Source: Actinospica acidithermotolerans
GTDB lineage: Bacteria > Actinomycetota > Actinomycetes > Streptomycetales > Catenulisporaceae
Direction of reading: 5' to 3'
Length of the DNA stretch: 42,650 bases
Assembly (NCBI RefSeq): GCF_018139625.1
Contig: NZ_JAGSOH010000063.1
Span: forward strand, 1-42,650
Positions 15,976-24,967 of the stretch are shown piece by piece (position 1 is the stretch's first letter; each line of letters begins with the position of its first letter). Under the pieces are notes generated by a model. The model made no database searches and was not told where the DNA came from. It worked only from the letters and a program-made list of their open reading frames with translations. The position numbers and the translations under genes are program-made.

Positions 15976-18900
15976 ATGTTCACTTTTAGCCGTGGCGTCC
16001 GACGACGCCGAACGGCGACCGCGGGGGTCAGCGCGCTCGCGTTGGCGGCAGCCACTCTCGCGGCGTCACCCGCGTACGCCGCCCCGGCCGCGCACGCGCC
16101 GGCCGGCTCGACCGGCAAGCCCGCCGCCGCCCCGGCGTCGGCCGCGAAGCTTCCGGCCGACGCGCCGAAACTGCCCGACGGCTATGGTCCGACGGCAGCC
16201 CAGCAGCGGGCGATGGCCAAGGCGAGCGCGCAGGCGCACAAGACCGGCAAGCCCGTCGTGGTCTCCGCGCTGACCACGCCCACGTGGTTGATCACGGCCA
16301 AGCCAGGTGGCGGATTCACGCTCACTGGCAATACGAAACCTGTACGCACACAGCAGAACGGCGCGTGGGTCGGGGTCGACACCGCGCTGCACAGGAATAC
16401 GAGCGGCGGCATATCACCCGCCGCGACCGCGTACGGAACGGAGACGTTCTCGGACGGCGGAGACGGGCCGTTGGTGACCACCACGTCGAGTTCGGGAGGC
16501 TCGTATTCGATTTCCTGGCCGGGAAGCCTGCCGACCCCACTGATCAGCGGGGGAACCGCCACGTACCGCAATGTACTGAGCGGTGTGGACCTCGAACTCA
16601 CCGCGAACTCGACAGGCGGGTTCAGTGAGGTCCTCATCGTGCACGACGCGAAGGCCGCGGCCAATCCGAAACTCGCCGCGTTGACGCTCGCCGCACATTC
16701 CTCCGGCGGTTCTAATATCAGAACCGGAACTCTCGCCGCGAGCCGAGACGGAATGGCGCTGCAGGCCTCCAGCGGGCTCGAGTGGGACTCCAACACCACC
16801 CTTCCGGCCGACGGCGCGAAGACCTCCGCGTCCGCCGCGGCGACCCAGGCGCGGATCGCGGCTGCGGACCCGTCGAGCGCCGCCGCGCCGGGTCTCGCCG
16901 CGCACACCGCGCCGATCAGCATCGGCATCAAGCCCTCGGCGCTCACGCTGCGTCCGAGCTCGACGCTGCTGACCGGCAAGAACGTCGACTGGCCGGTCTA
17001 CGTGGACCCGACGTTCTCCTGGCACCCGGCCTCCGGCGCCAGCCCCGCCTTCGACGAGGTCAAGCAGGACAGCCCGTGCAACGGCGTGTCAGACTACGAC
17101 AACTCCGGGTCCAGCGCGGACTACGGGGAGCTCGGCGTCGGCTACGTCCCCTACGCCACGTCCGCGACCTGTGAGGGAATCCAGCGCGCCTTCTACCAGT
17201 GGTCGCTGCCGAGCGTGATCGACGGCGGGCAGATCGGCTCGGCCACGGTCGGCGTCGCCGAGCGGTGGCAGGCCAGCTTCAACTGCTCGCTGAGCCGCAC
17301 CGTGAACCTGCACTGGTCCGGCGGCATCGGGTCAGGCACCAACTGGAACACCCGGCCCGGATACCTCGGCGGCTCCGACTACTACGACGGAACCGCGAGC
17401 GTCGGCGCTGCGTACAACCCGACCGGCTGCCCCGACAACAGCACCGGCGTGCCCGGCGGCTTCAACGTCCAGGGCCCGATCCAGACCTCCGCGAACAACC
17501 ACTCCTCGCAGATTACCTTCGCGTTGACCGACGACACCGAGGAGGGCGCACAGACCATCACGGACTTCGCGCGCTTCTCGGACAACCCGACGTTGAACAT
17601 CGCCTACGGACACATCCCCAACACGCCGACCGCCAGCCAACTCTCGGCGTACGTCAACTCGGACGTCGCCTCCTGCGCCACGGCCACGCCGTACCCGTTT
17701 ATCGGCAAGTCGATCGTCGGCAGCCCGGTCAACCTCAGGGCGGCCAACATCACCAGCAGGGACGGCGACCAGCTACAGGCCACGTTCAAGTACTGGCTGA
17801 CCTCGACGCCGGGCACGACGTACACCCTCAAGTCGGCGGACAATCTCGCGAGCAACGCCACCGCCACGGCCTCGCTGCCGTCGAGCTTCACCAGCGCCTT
17901 GACCGAGGGCGAGAACGTGTCCTGGGAGGTGCAGACCAGCAACGGCCTGTGGTCGACGGCGTGGTCGCCGGTCTGTACCTTCACGGCCGAACCGACCGCT
18001 CCGGACGCCCCGACCATCGAGGACAACAGCACATATCCGAACACGGACACCGACGGCGCCACCGCGGGCGGCGCGGCGGGCACGCCCGGCACCTTCCAGG
18101 TCGTGGACGGCGGCACCGCCGTGGCCACGAAGTACTACTACGCCCTCGACCAGGCCATCCCGAACAGCGGCGTGCCGGCGTCGGACACCGCCCAGCCGCT
18201 GGGCACCACGGCCTCCAGCCCGACCGACGTATGGGCACTGAACCAGAGCACGGGCACCTCGGCCACCGACTCGGCGGGAACCGATCCCGCCACGTTGCAG
18301 TCCGGGGCGAGCTGGGCCGACGATTCCACGCGCGGGCAGGTGCTCGCGACGAACGGCACCTCGACCGGCTACGCGCAGACGTCGTCCACGGCTGTGCCCA
18401 CGAACGCGGACTTCTCGGTCTCGGCCTGGGTCAAGCTCAACTCCGTCTCCACCGTGTATCAGACCGCTGTCTCGGAGGACGCCTCGGCCGACTCGGCGTT
18501 CTACCTGCAGTACGACGCGGGTGACAAGGCATGGGCTTTCGCCCAGCTCTCGGCGGACAGCGCCACCCACTCCTACTATCGCGCGCACGGATCGAGCACT
18601 CCGACGGCCGGCGTGTGGTACCAGCTCACCGGCGTCTACACGCACTCGACCGGGGCGATGCAGCTCTACGTCAACGGCGTGCTCGCCGGTACCGCGACCA
18701 ACCCGACCGAGTTCGCCGCCACCGGAGCGCTCGCGATCGGCCGCTCGTTCTACGACGGCGCCGACGCGGACCCCGTCAACGGCGACATCTCCGGCGTGCA
18801 GGTCTACAGCAGGGCCCTGACCGCCGCCGAGGCCACGTCGATGTACAACGCCACCGCGCTGAAGATCACCCCGCTCGACGCCGGGCCGCACACCCTGCAC

Positions 18901-21753
18901 GTCGAGGGCGTCGACGCCGCCGGCGACGTCTCGACCGCCTCCGACTACCACTTCACGGTCGCCAGCCACCAGACCGTCAGTTGCGGCACCTTCCAGCAGT
19001 GCCTGAACAACACGGCCATCAGCGCGGACACCGCGCAGTCGGCCGCGAACGCGGACGGTTCCGGCAACAGCATCTCGGCGACCGATCTGGCCAACGCCGG
19101 CTGGACCAGCGCGGGCGAGGTCACCATCGACGGCACGCCGCTGACGCTGCCGACCTTCGGCACCGGTAAGTCGGACAACGTACTCGCCGAGGACCAGACG
19201 GTCACCTACAACTACGCCGCGCCGGCCACCGGAGCCAGTTCCCTGACGATGCTCGTCACGGCGACGAACGGCGGCTTCGACCTGGCGGGCGGCATCAACG
19301 GGGACACCACGACGCCGTACGTGCCGGGCGGCACCGGCGTGGCCGGAACCTACTGCTTCGACGGGACCACTCCCCTGGGCCAGTGCGCTCCGCAGGGCTA
19401 CGTCAACTACGCTTCGGGCTGCGCGTCGGCCACGGACAACTCCCAGCCGTACACGCTCACCGTGCCCGACTGGAATTCGGGGCCGTCCACACTGGCTGCG
19501 GTGACCCTGCCGCACATGAACACCGCGAGCGGCACCCAGAACACGACGGACCACCCGAAGATCTACGCGTTCTCCGTCCCGCTTTACCCGGGTTGCACGG
19601 TGCAGTCCATCACGCTGCCGGATGACGGCGTCCTCAGCACCAGTTCCGGCAGCATCCTGACCAGTGGGATCCACGTGTTCTCGATGGGCACGCGCAACAC
19701 CACAGTCGGCACCGTCGAATCCGGCGGGAGCACGGTCGCGACCCCGACCTACACCACCAGCTCGAACGCGACCGCCCCCTACACGTGGACCGGCGCGTGG
19801 GCGTCGGACACCGAGGGCAACTACACGTTCGAATCCGGCAACTTCAACAACCAGTCGTTCCGCGTCCTGGTCCAGCCCTCGGTGACCGGATCGACGGTCC
19901 GCATCAAGCTGGACAACGCCCTCGGCAGCTCGCCGATGGACATCGGTGACGCGACCATCGCGCCGACCAGCGGCAACGACATCACCCCGACCCCGGCCAC
20001 CACGGCGGCGCCGGTGGAGCTGACGTTCAACGGCGGCAAGACGACGACCATCCCGGTCGGCGGCATGGTCTACTCTGACCCGCTCAGCTACTCGGTGACC
20101 GCCGCGCTGTGGTACGCCGTGTCTTTCGAGCTGACGAACTCCGCACCCGACATGGTCCAGCACTCGTGGGCCACCGACTCGTACGAGTACGTCGCGCCGG
20201 TCGGCTCGGGTGACTCCACGACCCAGCAGTCCGGGGCCGAGTTCACCGCGAGCGGAGCCGTCAACGGCTCGTTCACCGACCTCGTCACCGGTCTCGACGT
20301 GCAGACCGAGAACGAGCCGACCCAGGTCGTGCTCGGCGACAACCTCATCGACGCCTGGCAGCCGAACACGGCGCCGCTCTCGCCGAACAACGGCGACGCG
20401 ATACGGCTGTCCGACGATCTGGCCGACGCCTCCGCCACCGGTTCCGTCCCGTACGGCACGGTGAACGCGGGCATCGAGTCGAACCAGATCAGCGTGGACT
20501 ATCCGGAGACCGCCACCGGCGGGCTCGTCGGCGGCCCCTCGGTGCTCTCCCGGATGGACCGCGACGTCCTCGACGAACCGAATGTCAGTACCGTGATCCT
20601 CGACGAAGGGCTCGAAGACGCGCTGACCGGACAGTCCGAGGCCAGCCTGCAGAGCGCCATCGGCGACGTGCTGGGAATGACCAGCAACGTCATCCAGACG
20701 AGCAACGGCGGCACCTTCCTCAACACCATCGCCATCGGGCTGACTCCGTGCGGCACCTATAACGGCGACGGCGCCACCGGCTCCGGAACCAACGCCAACG
20801 ACCCGTGCACCGGGACCACGGGTGGGGTGGAGAGCGTTCGCACCACGATCAACGCGTTCCTCGCCAACACCTCCGCACCGGGCTACTTCTATATCGATCC
20901 GGACACCGCGATCGGGGTGACGTCGGACAATCCGGTCCAGCTCGGGCCGCTCGCGATGGTCGGGACCAGCCGGAACAACACCCCGTCCGACCCGGTCAAC
21001 CTGTCGAACGCCGGCACCGGCGCGCTCGCCAGTAGCGTCATGGCCGCGCAGGACATCTGGCAGATGGACGACGGTAGCGGTCAGTCGGCCGCGGACAGCG
21101 CGCTGACCGACAACTCCAACCCGTATCTGGCCGTCACCGACCAGTATTCGAGCGCCAACGATCTGACGCTCAACGGCACCACCACGTGGCCGACCGCCAC
21201 GGTGGGCGCGCTGAGCGGCGAGACCGTGTTGGGGCTCGACGGGTCCACCGGCTACGGCCAGACCTCGAACACCGACGTCCTCAACACCGCGGGCAGCTTC
21301 TCGGTGAGCGCGTGGGCCGAGCTCAACGCGGTCCCCAGCGGCTTCGAAACCATCGCGGCCGAGGCGGGCAGTGAGGCATCAGGGTTCTACCTCCAGTACA
21401 ACCCGAATGCCAAGTCGTGGTGCATGAACTTCATGCAGACAGATACCGCGAGCACACCCGGGCAACCGTCCGTCCCGTGCTCGTCCACGACCCCGACCGC
21501 GGGCACCTGGTACCACCTGGTCGGCACGTACAACGCCGCGACGAAGACGGCGCAGCTCTACGTCAACGGCAGCCTGGTCGCCACGTCGACGGGCATCACG
21601 AACTGGTCCGCGACCGGTTCGATGCTCATCGGCGCCGACCAGTACGACGCGAGCACCGGCGACTTCTTCAACGGAGATGTCAGCGACGTCCAGGTGTTCA
21701 ACTACGCGCTGAACGCAACCCAGGTAGCCGCGCTGCACGACCAGATCAGCTAG
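15976..21753 (+). CDS. Large secreted protein with two LamG domains and a degenerate SGNH domain
   Basis: The product has 1925 residues. A signal peptide is clear: basic start, hydrophobic core, AYA cleavage near residue 35. A DNRLRE-like beta region lies at about 365-542. The first LamG/concanavalin-like domain is at about 751-957 (FSVSAWVKL, WYQLTGVYTHSTGAMQLYVNG) and the second at about 1693-1925 (WAELNAV, WYHLVGTYNAATKTAQLYVNG). At about 1450-1650 lies a region resembling actinomycete SGNH hydrolases: VVLGDNLIDAW in place of VVLGDSITDG, VNAGIESNQ, LSRMDRDVL and VILDEGLEDA in place of the GxND block. The nucleophile position is Asn1456 and the oxyanion Asn position is Glu1547, so it is probably a binding domain. 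Related proteins are cell-wall or carbohydrate-binding exoproteins. Confidence 0.8.
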   Translation: MFTFSRGVRRRRTATAGVSALALAAATLAASPAYAAPAAHAPAGSTGKPAAAPASAAKLPADAPKLPDGYGPTAAQQRAMAKASAQAHKTGKPVVVSALTTPTWLITAKPGGGFTLTGNTKPVRTQQNGAWVGVDTALHRNTSGGISPAATAYGTETFSDGGDGPLVTTTSSSGGSYSISWPGSLPTPLISGGTATYRNVLSGVDLELTANSTGGFSEVLIVHDAKAAANPKLAALTLAAHSSGGSNIRTGTLAASRDGMALQASSGLEWDSNTTLPADGAKTSASAAATQARIAAADPSSAAAPGLAAHTAPISIGIKPSALTLRPSSTLLTGKNVDWPVYVDPTFSWHPASGASPAFDEVKQDSPCNGVSDYDNSGSSADYGELGVGYVPYATSATCEGIQRAFYQWSLPSVIDGGQIGSATVGVAERWQASFNCSLSRTVNLHWSGGIGSGTNWNTRPGYLGGSDYYDGTASVGAAYNPTGCPDNSTGVPGGFNVQGPIQTSANNHSSQITFALTDDTEEGAQTITDFARFSDNPTLNIAYGHIPNTPTASQLSAYVNSDVASCATATPYPFIGKSIVGSPVNLRAANITSRDGDQLQATFKYWLTSTPGTTYTLKSADNLASNATATASLPSSFTSALTEGENVSWEVQTSNGLWSTAWSPVCTFTAEPTAPDAPTIEDNSTYPNTDTDGATAGGAAGTPGTFQVVDGGTAVATKYYYALDQAIPNSGVPASDTAQPLGTTASSPTDVWALNQSTGTSATDSAGTDPATLQSGASWADDSTRGQVLATNGTSTGYAQTSSTAVPTNADFSVSAWVKLNSVSTVYQTAVSEDASADSAFYLQYDAGDKAWAFAQLSADSATHSYYRAHGSSTPTAGVWYQLTGVYTHSTGAMQLYVNGVLAGTATNPTEFAATGALAIGRSFYDGADADPVNGDISGVQVYSRALTAAEATSMYNATALKITPLDAGPHTLHVEGVDAAGDVSTASDYHFTVASHQTVSCGTFQQCLNNTAISADTAQSAANADGSGNSISATDLANAGWTSAGEVTIDGTPLTLPTFGTGKSDNVLAEDQTVTYNYAAPATGASSLTMLVTATNGGFDLAGGINGDTTTPYVPGGTGVAGTYCFDGTTPLGQCAPQGYVNYASGCASATDNSQPYTLTVPDWNSGPSTLAAVTLPHMNTASGTQNTTDHPKIYAFSVPLYPGCTVQSITLPDDGVLSTSSGSILTSGIHVFSMGTRNTTVGTVESGGSTVATPTYTTSSNATAPYTWTGAWASDTEGNYTFESGNFNNQSFRVLVQPSVTGSTVRIKLDNALGSSPMDIGDATIAPTSGNDITPTPATTAAPVELTFNGGKTTTIPVGGMVYSDPLSYSVTAALWYAVSFELTNSAPDMVQHSWATDSYEYVAPVGSGDSTTQQSGAEFTASGAVNGSFTDLVTGLDVQTENEPTQVVLGDNLIDAWQPNTAPLSPNNGDAIRLSDDLADASATGSVPYGTVNAGIESNQISVDYPETATGGLVGGPSVLSRMDRDVLDEPNVSTVILDEGLEDALTGQSEASLQSAIGDVLGMTSNVIQTSNGGTFLNTIAIGLTPCGTYNGDGATGSGTNANDPCTGTTGGVESVRTTINAFLANTSAPGYFYIDPDTAIGVTSDNPVQLGPLAMVGTSRNNTPSDPVNLSNAGTGALASSVMAAQDIWQMDDGSGQSAADSALTDNSNPYLAVTDQYSSANDLTLNGTTTWPTATVGALSGETVLGLDGSTGYGQTSNTDVLNTAGSFSVSAWAELNAVPSGFETIAAEAGSEASGFYLQYNPNAKSWCMNFMQTDTASTPGQPSVPCSSTTPTAGTWYHLVGTYNAATKTAQLYVNGSLVATSTGITNWSATGSMLIGADQYDASTGDFFNGDVSDVQVFNYALNATQVAALHDQIS

Positions 21754-21773
21754 CCGCTTTCCGGTCCCGGGCG

Positions 21774-21819
21774 GCCTGAAAGGTTGCCGTCGGTCGCTTT
21801 CGACGGCAACCTTTCAGGC
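21774..21819 (+). terminator. Strong intrinsic terminator hairpin, 19-bp perfect stem
   Basis: GCCTGAAAGGTTGCCGTCG (21774-21792) pairs perfectly with CGACGGCAACCTTTCAGGC (21801-21819) around the loop GTCGCTTT. It begins 20 bases after the stop of the LamG gene. It lacks a T-run but is long and stable. It should end the plus-strand transcript, and could also act in the opposite direction. Confidence 0.85.
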
Positions 21820-22883
21820 TCATAATCCTGGGCACCGGCTCCCTGTGCCACCCTCGATGGAAGCGGCCCAGGCAGCGAAGCCGCAGGAATACAGAATGTC
21901 AGACCTCTGAAGTGGGGAAAATCTGGGGAAGATCCGAAGCGAAACCTGCCAGCAGATGGCAGAGATCTGCCCAGAACCGCACGGGATCGCAGCATAATGC
22001 GAGGCGGGAGCCGGTGACCGATTAATACTCGCAGGTCACCGACCCCCACATGCCACAAGAGAGATTATGTTTGCGAGCGACCCGTAGTCAGCCTCTTAAC
22101 TTCCATACAGCTCGCTGAACTGCAGGTTTACTAGAAGAAACCACGACATCTGCCGCAACGGGCCCGCACGTCCGAATGGCTGCTACTTTGCGTGACTGGC
22201 AGGGTTCCCCATTTTCCCCGCCTGCGCACCCGCACGTAACGCGAAATTGCAGGTCAGGGCCCCGTGCCGTCCGGATCGGCCATAATGGAACCCGCATCGG
22301 ACCGCGCCGTGGCGCTGCCGGCGGCTGCCGTCATGCATAATGTTTGCTAACCATGAGTCGCCACAATCCCTGCAGGTCAGGGTGGTATTACCTGGCTCGC
22401 GTAGGCCGGGGCCGGATGGAATCGTGTATAACATTCATTATCTTACGATTTCCCGCGCCCCTGCAGGTCAAGGCGGACTTCGCTCCAGTCGTGCATAATG
22501 TTGGGTCAACCTCTAGATCTAAGTGCCTGCCCAGAGCGCCGCCGGCCGCCGCGGCGTCAACCCGGGATTCAGCCTCTAGAAGTCGCGCACCAATCCCCTC
22601 CTGTCCAGCGACTGACTAGCACCCGTCCGCTCGTCGACACGTTGCTGCACGCCCCCAAAAACGCCCGCCGCCTCGCGTGAGCCGTCGCCCACACGAACGG
22701 GCAGAGTCAGACGCTGCTGCGCGAGCGCGCAGCCGCTCATTCGTAGGTGTTCGCTCACAGCGAGCCCGGGGTGCCTCGTCGCACACTAGGCGAATGACTC
22801 GCGGCGGTTTGTGGACCCGGCGCGTTGATCCGGAGGTCGGCGTATTCGACCGCGGTGTCGGAGGACGCGGGCATGATGGAGCC
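21820..22883. other. 1.06-kb non-coding stretch with dispersed short repeats
   Basis: No frame here has a credible protein. The stretch is less GC-rich than its surroundings in places, and contains recurring words: CATAATG at 21993, 22281, 22336 and 22494, and TGCAGGTCA at 22248, 22371 and 22462 (plus GCAGGTCA at 22031). The end of the stretch must hold the promoter of the gene starting at 22884. It looks like decayed or regulatory DNA rather than a lost gene. Confidence 0.5.
22248..22500 (+). repeat. Three TGCAGGTCA(G/A)GG units paired with CATAATG
   Basis: TGCAGGTCA occurs at 22248, 22371 and 22462, each time followed by G/A-G-G. In the first and third units CATAATG follows about 25 bases after the end of the word (22281 and 22494). 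A further copy, GTCATGCATAATGTT at 22331-22345, closely matches GTCGTGCATAATGTT at 22489-22503. The middle unit has GTGTATAACATT instead. The spacing is irregular (123 and 91 bases), so this is not a CRISPR-type array. The role is unknown; repeated promoter-like or protein-binding sites are possible. Confidence 0.45.
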
Positions 22884-24044
22884 ATGACGCGCTATGCCTT
22901 CGACTCGCACGACCGGAAGCTGATCGCCACCTGGGGTACCGGGGCCGGAGACCTCGCCCTCACCTTCGCGGAACTCGATGCGAGCGCCGGTGAACAGGAC
23001 GGCCTTCGCCTGGCGCAGGCGCTCACGACCCTGTCGAGCGCCCTGTGGCGTGCCTACAGCGAACCCGGGTCTGCCGCGGGTGACAGCGAGCAGGCCAACA
23101 GCGAGGCCTGGCACCGGGCACAGACCCGCAAAGCCTTCGCCACCGTGCCCAGCGCCGTGGCCAACCCGAACCTGCCCGACGAGCACGGGTACATGACCGT
23201 CTGCTACGACCCGGTGGAAGAGAGCGCGCACCGGCTCGGGCGGGTTCTGCACGCGATCGCCGATTCAGCGCTGTCCGAGGTCACACGGGCCGAGGTGGCA
23301 GCAGAGCTCGCCGCCGTCGAGAACGCCGAGTGCGGCAGCCTGCACGGCCGGGCGCAGCAGGCTGTGCTGCTCTCGCGCCCCGAGGCGTCGCCATCGCAGG
23401 TCGAGGCCGCGGATCGGGTGCTGCACAAGGACCCACTCGGCGCAAGCGAGTTGTTCACCGAGCTGGATCCGACCGCCGCGGCGGTCGCGGCCGCCCACTG
23501 GCTGCGCGCGGCATCCGAGGTGGCCGGCGAGCAGGCCGGGATCGACCCGTCGCGTGTGGTGTTGGAGGCCGACGCGATCGAGGCGCTGCCGGTCGAAACG
23601 CCCACCCTCGTCCTCGAACGCCTCGCCGCCGGACAGAGCCCGTATACCGTCGTGGTCGCTCTGATCCGCGACGCCGCCACCGTCGCGGAAGGCAAGATCC
23701 CCGACGTCGGGGCGCTGATCGGTCGAATCAAGGAACTCGAAGACAGGGCCACCGCGCTCGACGACACCCAGGACGGGCTGCGCGAGGCCCTGCTCGCCGA
23801 GCTTCGGCTGACGCCGCTCGACCCGTCCCGCGCTTCACTCGACCTGCTCGAAGACCTTCTCACCGGCATTCACGCATGCTGGCTCGTCTACCACGAGCAC
23901 TCGGAATACGACTACCCGGAAACCGACGAAGAGCCCGACGACGAGGACCAGGACGACTACGACGAGCAGCGCGAAGAATTCATGCGCGAGTTCCGCGAAG
24001 CCGTCCGCGAGGAAGCCGCAGCTACGCGCGACGAGCTGGAATAA
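22884..24044 (+). CDS. Uncharacterised 386-residue protein next to a SLATT-like gene
   Basis: The ATG at 22884 has GGAG just before it. Starting there gives a sensible N-terminus (MTRYAFDSHDRKLIATWGTG), whereas longer frames read through non-coding sequence. The protein is soluble, Ala/Glu-rich and mostly helical. It has heptad-like stretches around 300-320 (LIGRIKELEDRATALDD) and a very acidic segment near 350-365 (EEPDDEDQDDYDEQ). No catalytic or nucleotide-binding motif is seen and I do not recognise the family. It is followed after 68 bases by the two-TM SLATT-like gene on the same strand, so the two probably form an operon. It may be the sensor or regulator of that membrane protein. Confidence 0.65.
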   Translation: MTRYAFDSHDRKLIATWGTGAGDLALTFAELDASAGEQDGLRLAQALTTLSSALWRAYSEPGSAAGDSEQANSEAWHRAQTRKAFATVPSAVANPNLPDEHGYMTVCYDPVEESAHRLGRVLHAIADSALSEVTRAEVAAELAAVENAECGSLHGRAQQAVLLSRPEASPSQVEAADRVLHKDPLGASELFTELDPTAAAVAAAHWLRAASEVAGEQAGIDPSRVVLEADAIEALPVETPTLVLERLAAGQSPYTVVVALIRDAATVAEGKIPDVGALIGRIKELEDRATALDDTQDGLREALLAELRLTPLDPSRASLDLLEDLLTGIHACWLVYHEHSEYDYPETDEEPDDEDQDDYDEQREEFMREFREAVREEAAATRDELE

Positions 24045-24112
24045 GCCCGAGGGGCGGCGGGCAGGAGGTCACCGAGACCGGGCGGAGCCGGTCGACCGCG
24101 GGACGGTGAATC

Positions 24113-24676
24113 TTGATCGCACGGTGGCGCCGACGTGCTCACCCTGAACTGCCTTCGGATCGCGGATTCCTCGAACTCGCGACCGAGCCCGACCTGCCGC
24201 TGCGTGACGCCATATCCAGATTCCGTGTCCTCGTGTCCTCGGACATGGATTGGGTCCACATGCGCAAGGCCCGGTTTCGCGCACGCGCATCGTGGGCGAA
24301 GATCCTCACGCTCGCATTGACCGCTGCATCGACGGTCGTCCTCGGATTCACCTGGCTACCGGCGCGGGCGTCGGTCGCGCTGCCGATGGTCGCCCTGGTG
24401 ACCGTGATCAGCGCCCTTGAACCATTCTACAACTGGCGCTCCCGGTGGATCCTCATGGAGGAGACCCAATACCGCCTGCAGCGGCTCCGAGACGAAATGG
24501 ACTACTTCCTGGTCACCACCCCGACAGCCGACGTGCGCAAGTCAGATTTCGACGGCTTCTTCCGCGACCACCAGAAGATCTGGGCTGAGACCAGCAGGCG
24601 GTGGATCGAGTACCGGCGCCTCGATGCGGCCGCTCAGAGCGCCGAGATCGAGCCAGACGGCACGCGCGAGCAGTGA
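24113..24676 (+). CDS. SLATT/DUF4231-like two-TM protein (candidate membrane effector)
   Basis: The product has 187 residues. TTG at 24113 is used because an in-frame stop lies six bases upstream and the next start (residue 45) would remove a conserved-looking helix. A basic helical N-terminus precedes two adjacent membrane helices (about 62-82 and 86-104) with a very short turn. A long amphipathic helix follows, containing RSRWILMEETQYRLQRLRDE. This two-TM plus helix layout, with the Arg/Trp-rich stretch after TM2, is characteristic of SLATT proteins. Those are proposed pore-forming effectors in nucleotide-signalled conflict systems, often paired with a sensor gene. No SMODS or SLOG gene is nearby; the only likely partner is the gene at 22884-24044. 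Family call from pattern only. Confidence 0.65.
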   Translation: MIARWRRRAHPELPSDRGFLELATEPDLPLRDAISRFRVLVSSDMDWVHMRKARFRARASWAKILTLALTAASTVVLGFTWLPARASVALPMVALVTVISALEPFYNWRSRWILMEETQYRLQRLRDEMDYFLVTTPTADVRKSDFDGFFRDHQKIWAETSRRWIEYRRLDAAAQSAEIEPDGTREQ

Positions 24677-24967
24677 CACCGGCTCGGGCATGTTTTCCTG
24701 CGCACTGTACGGCGCCGCCATTATGGCCAACGAAGGCCCGCCCAGGGCCGGCGCCGCGTACCGTGGTGCTCACGCCAGAGGGCGTCGACCACAAACCCGG
24801 CCACGTCGGACCCCGGTAGCAGTATCCGCCGTGGTCGATGACCAGCCTCACAGCATCTGCGTCTGAATAACCAGACCGGGCGCTACCCGATGGCCGGTCC
24901 CCCGCGTTTCGACCGCCCCCCGCCTGACCGGCGCGCGCAAAGCGTCGCTTCTGCCCGCGGGCGGCGG

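Noticed and set aside
17773-20163. Minus-strand frame of 796 codons inside the LamG gene
   Set aside because: Shadow of the plus-strand gene, which has a signal peptide and LamG domains. The antisense product is Arg/Gly/Val-rich with no motif.
21993-22500. Possible CRISPR-like array
   Set aside because: The repeats are short (7-12 bases), irregularly spaced and without uniform spacers, and no cas genes are present.
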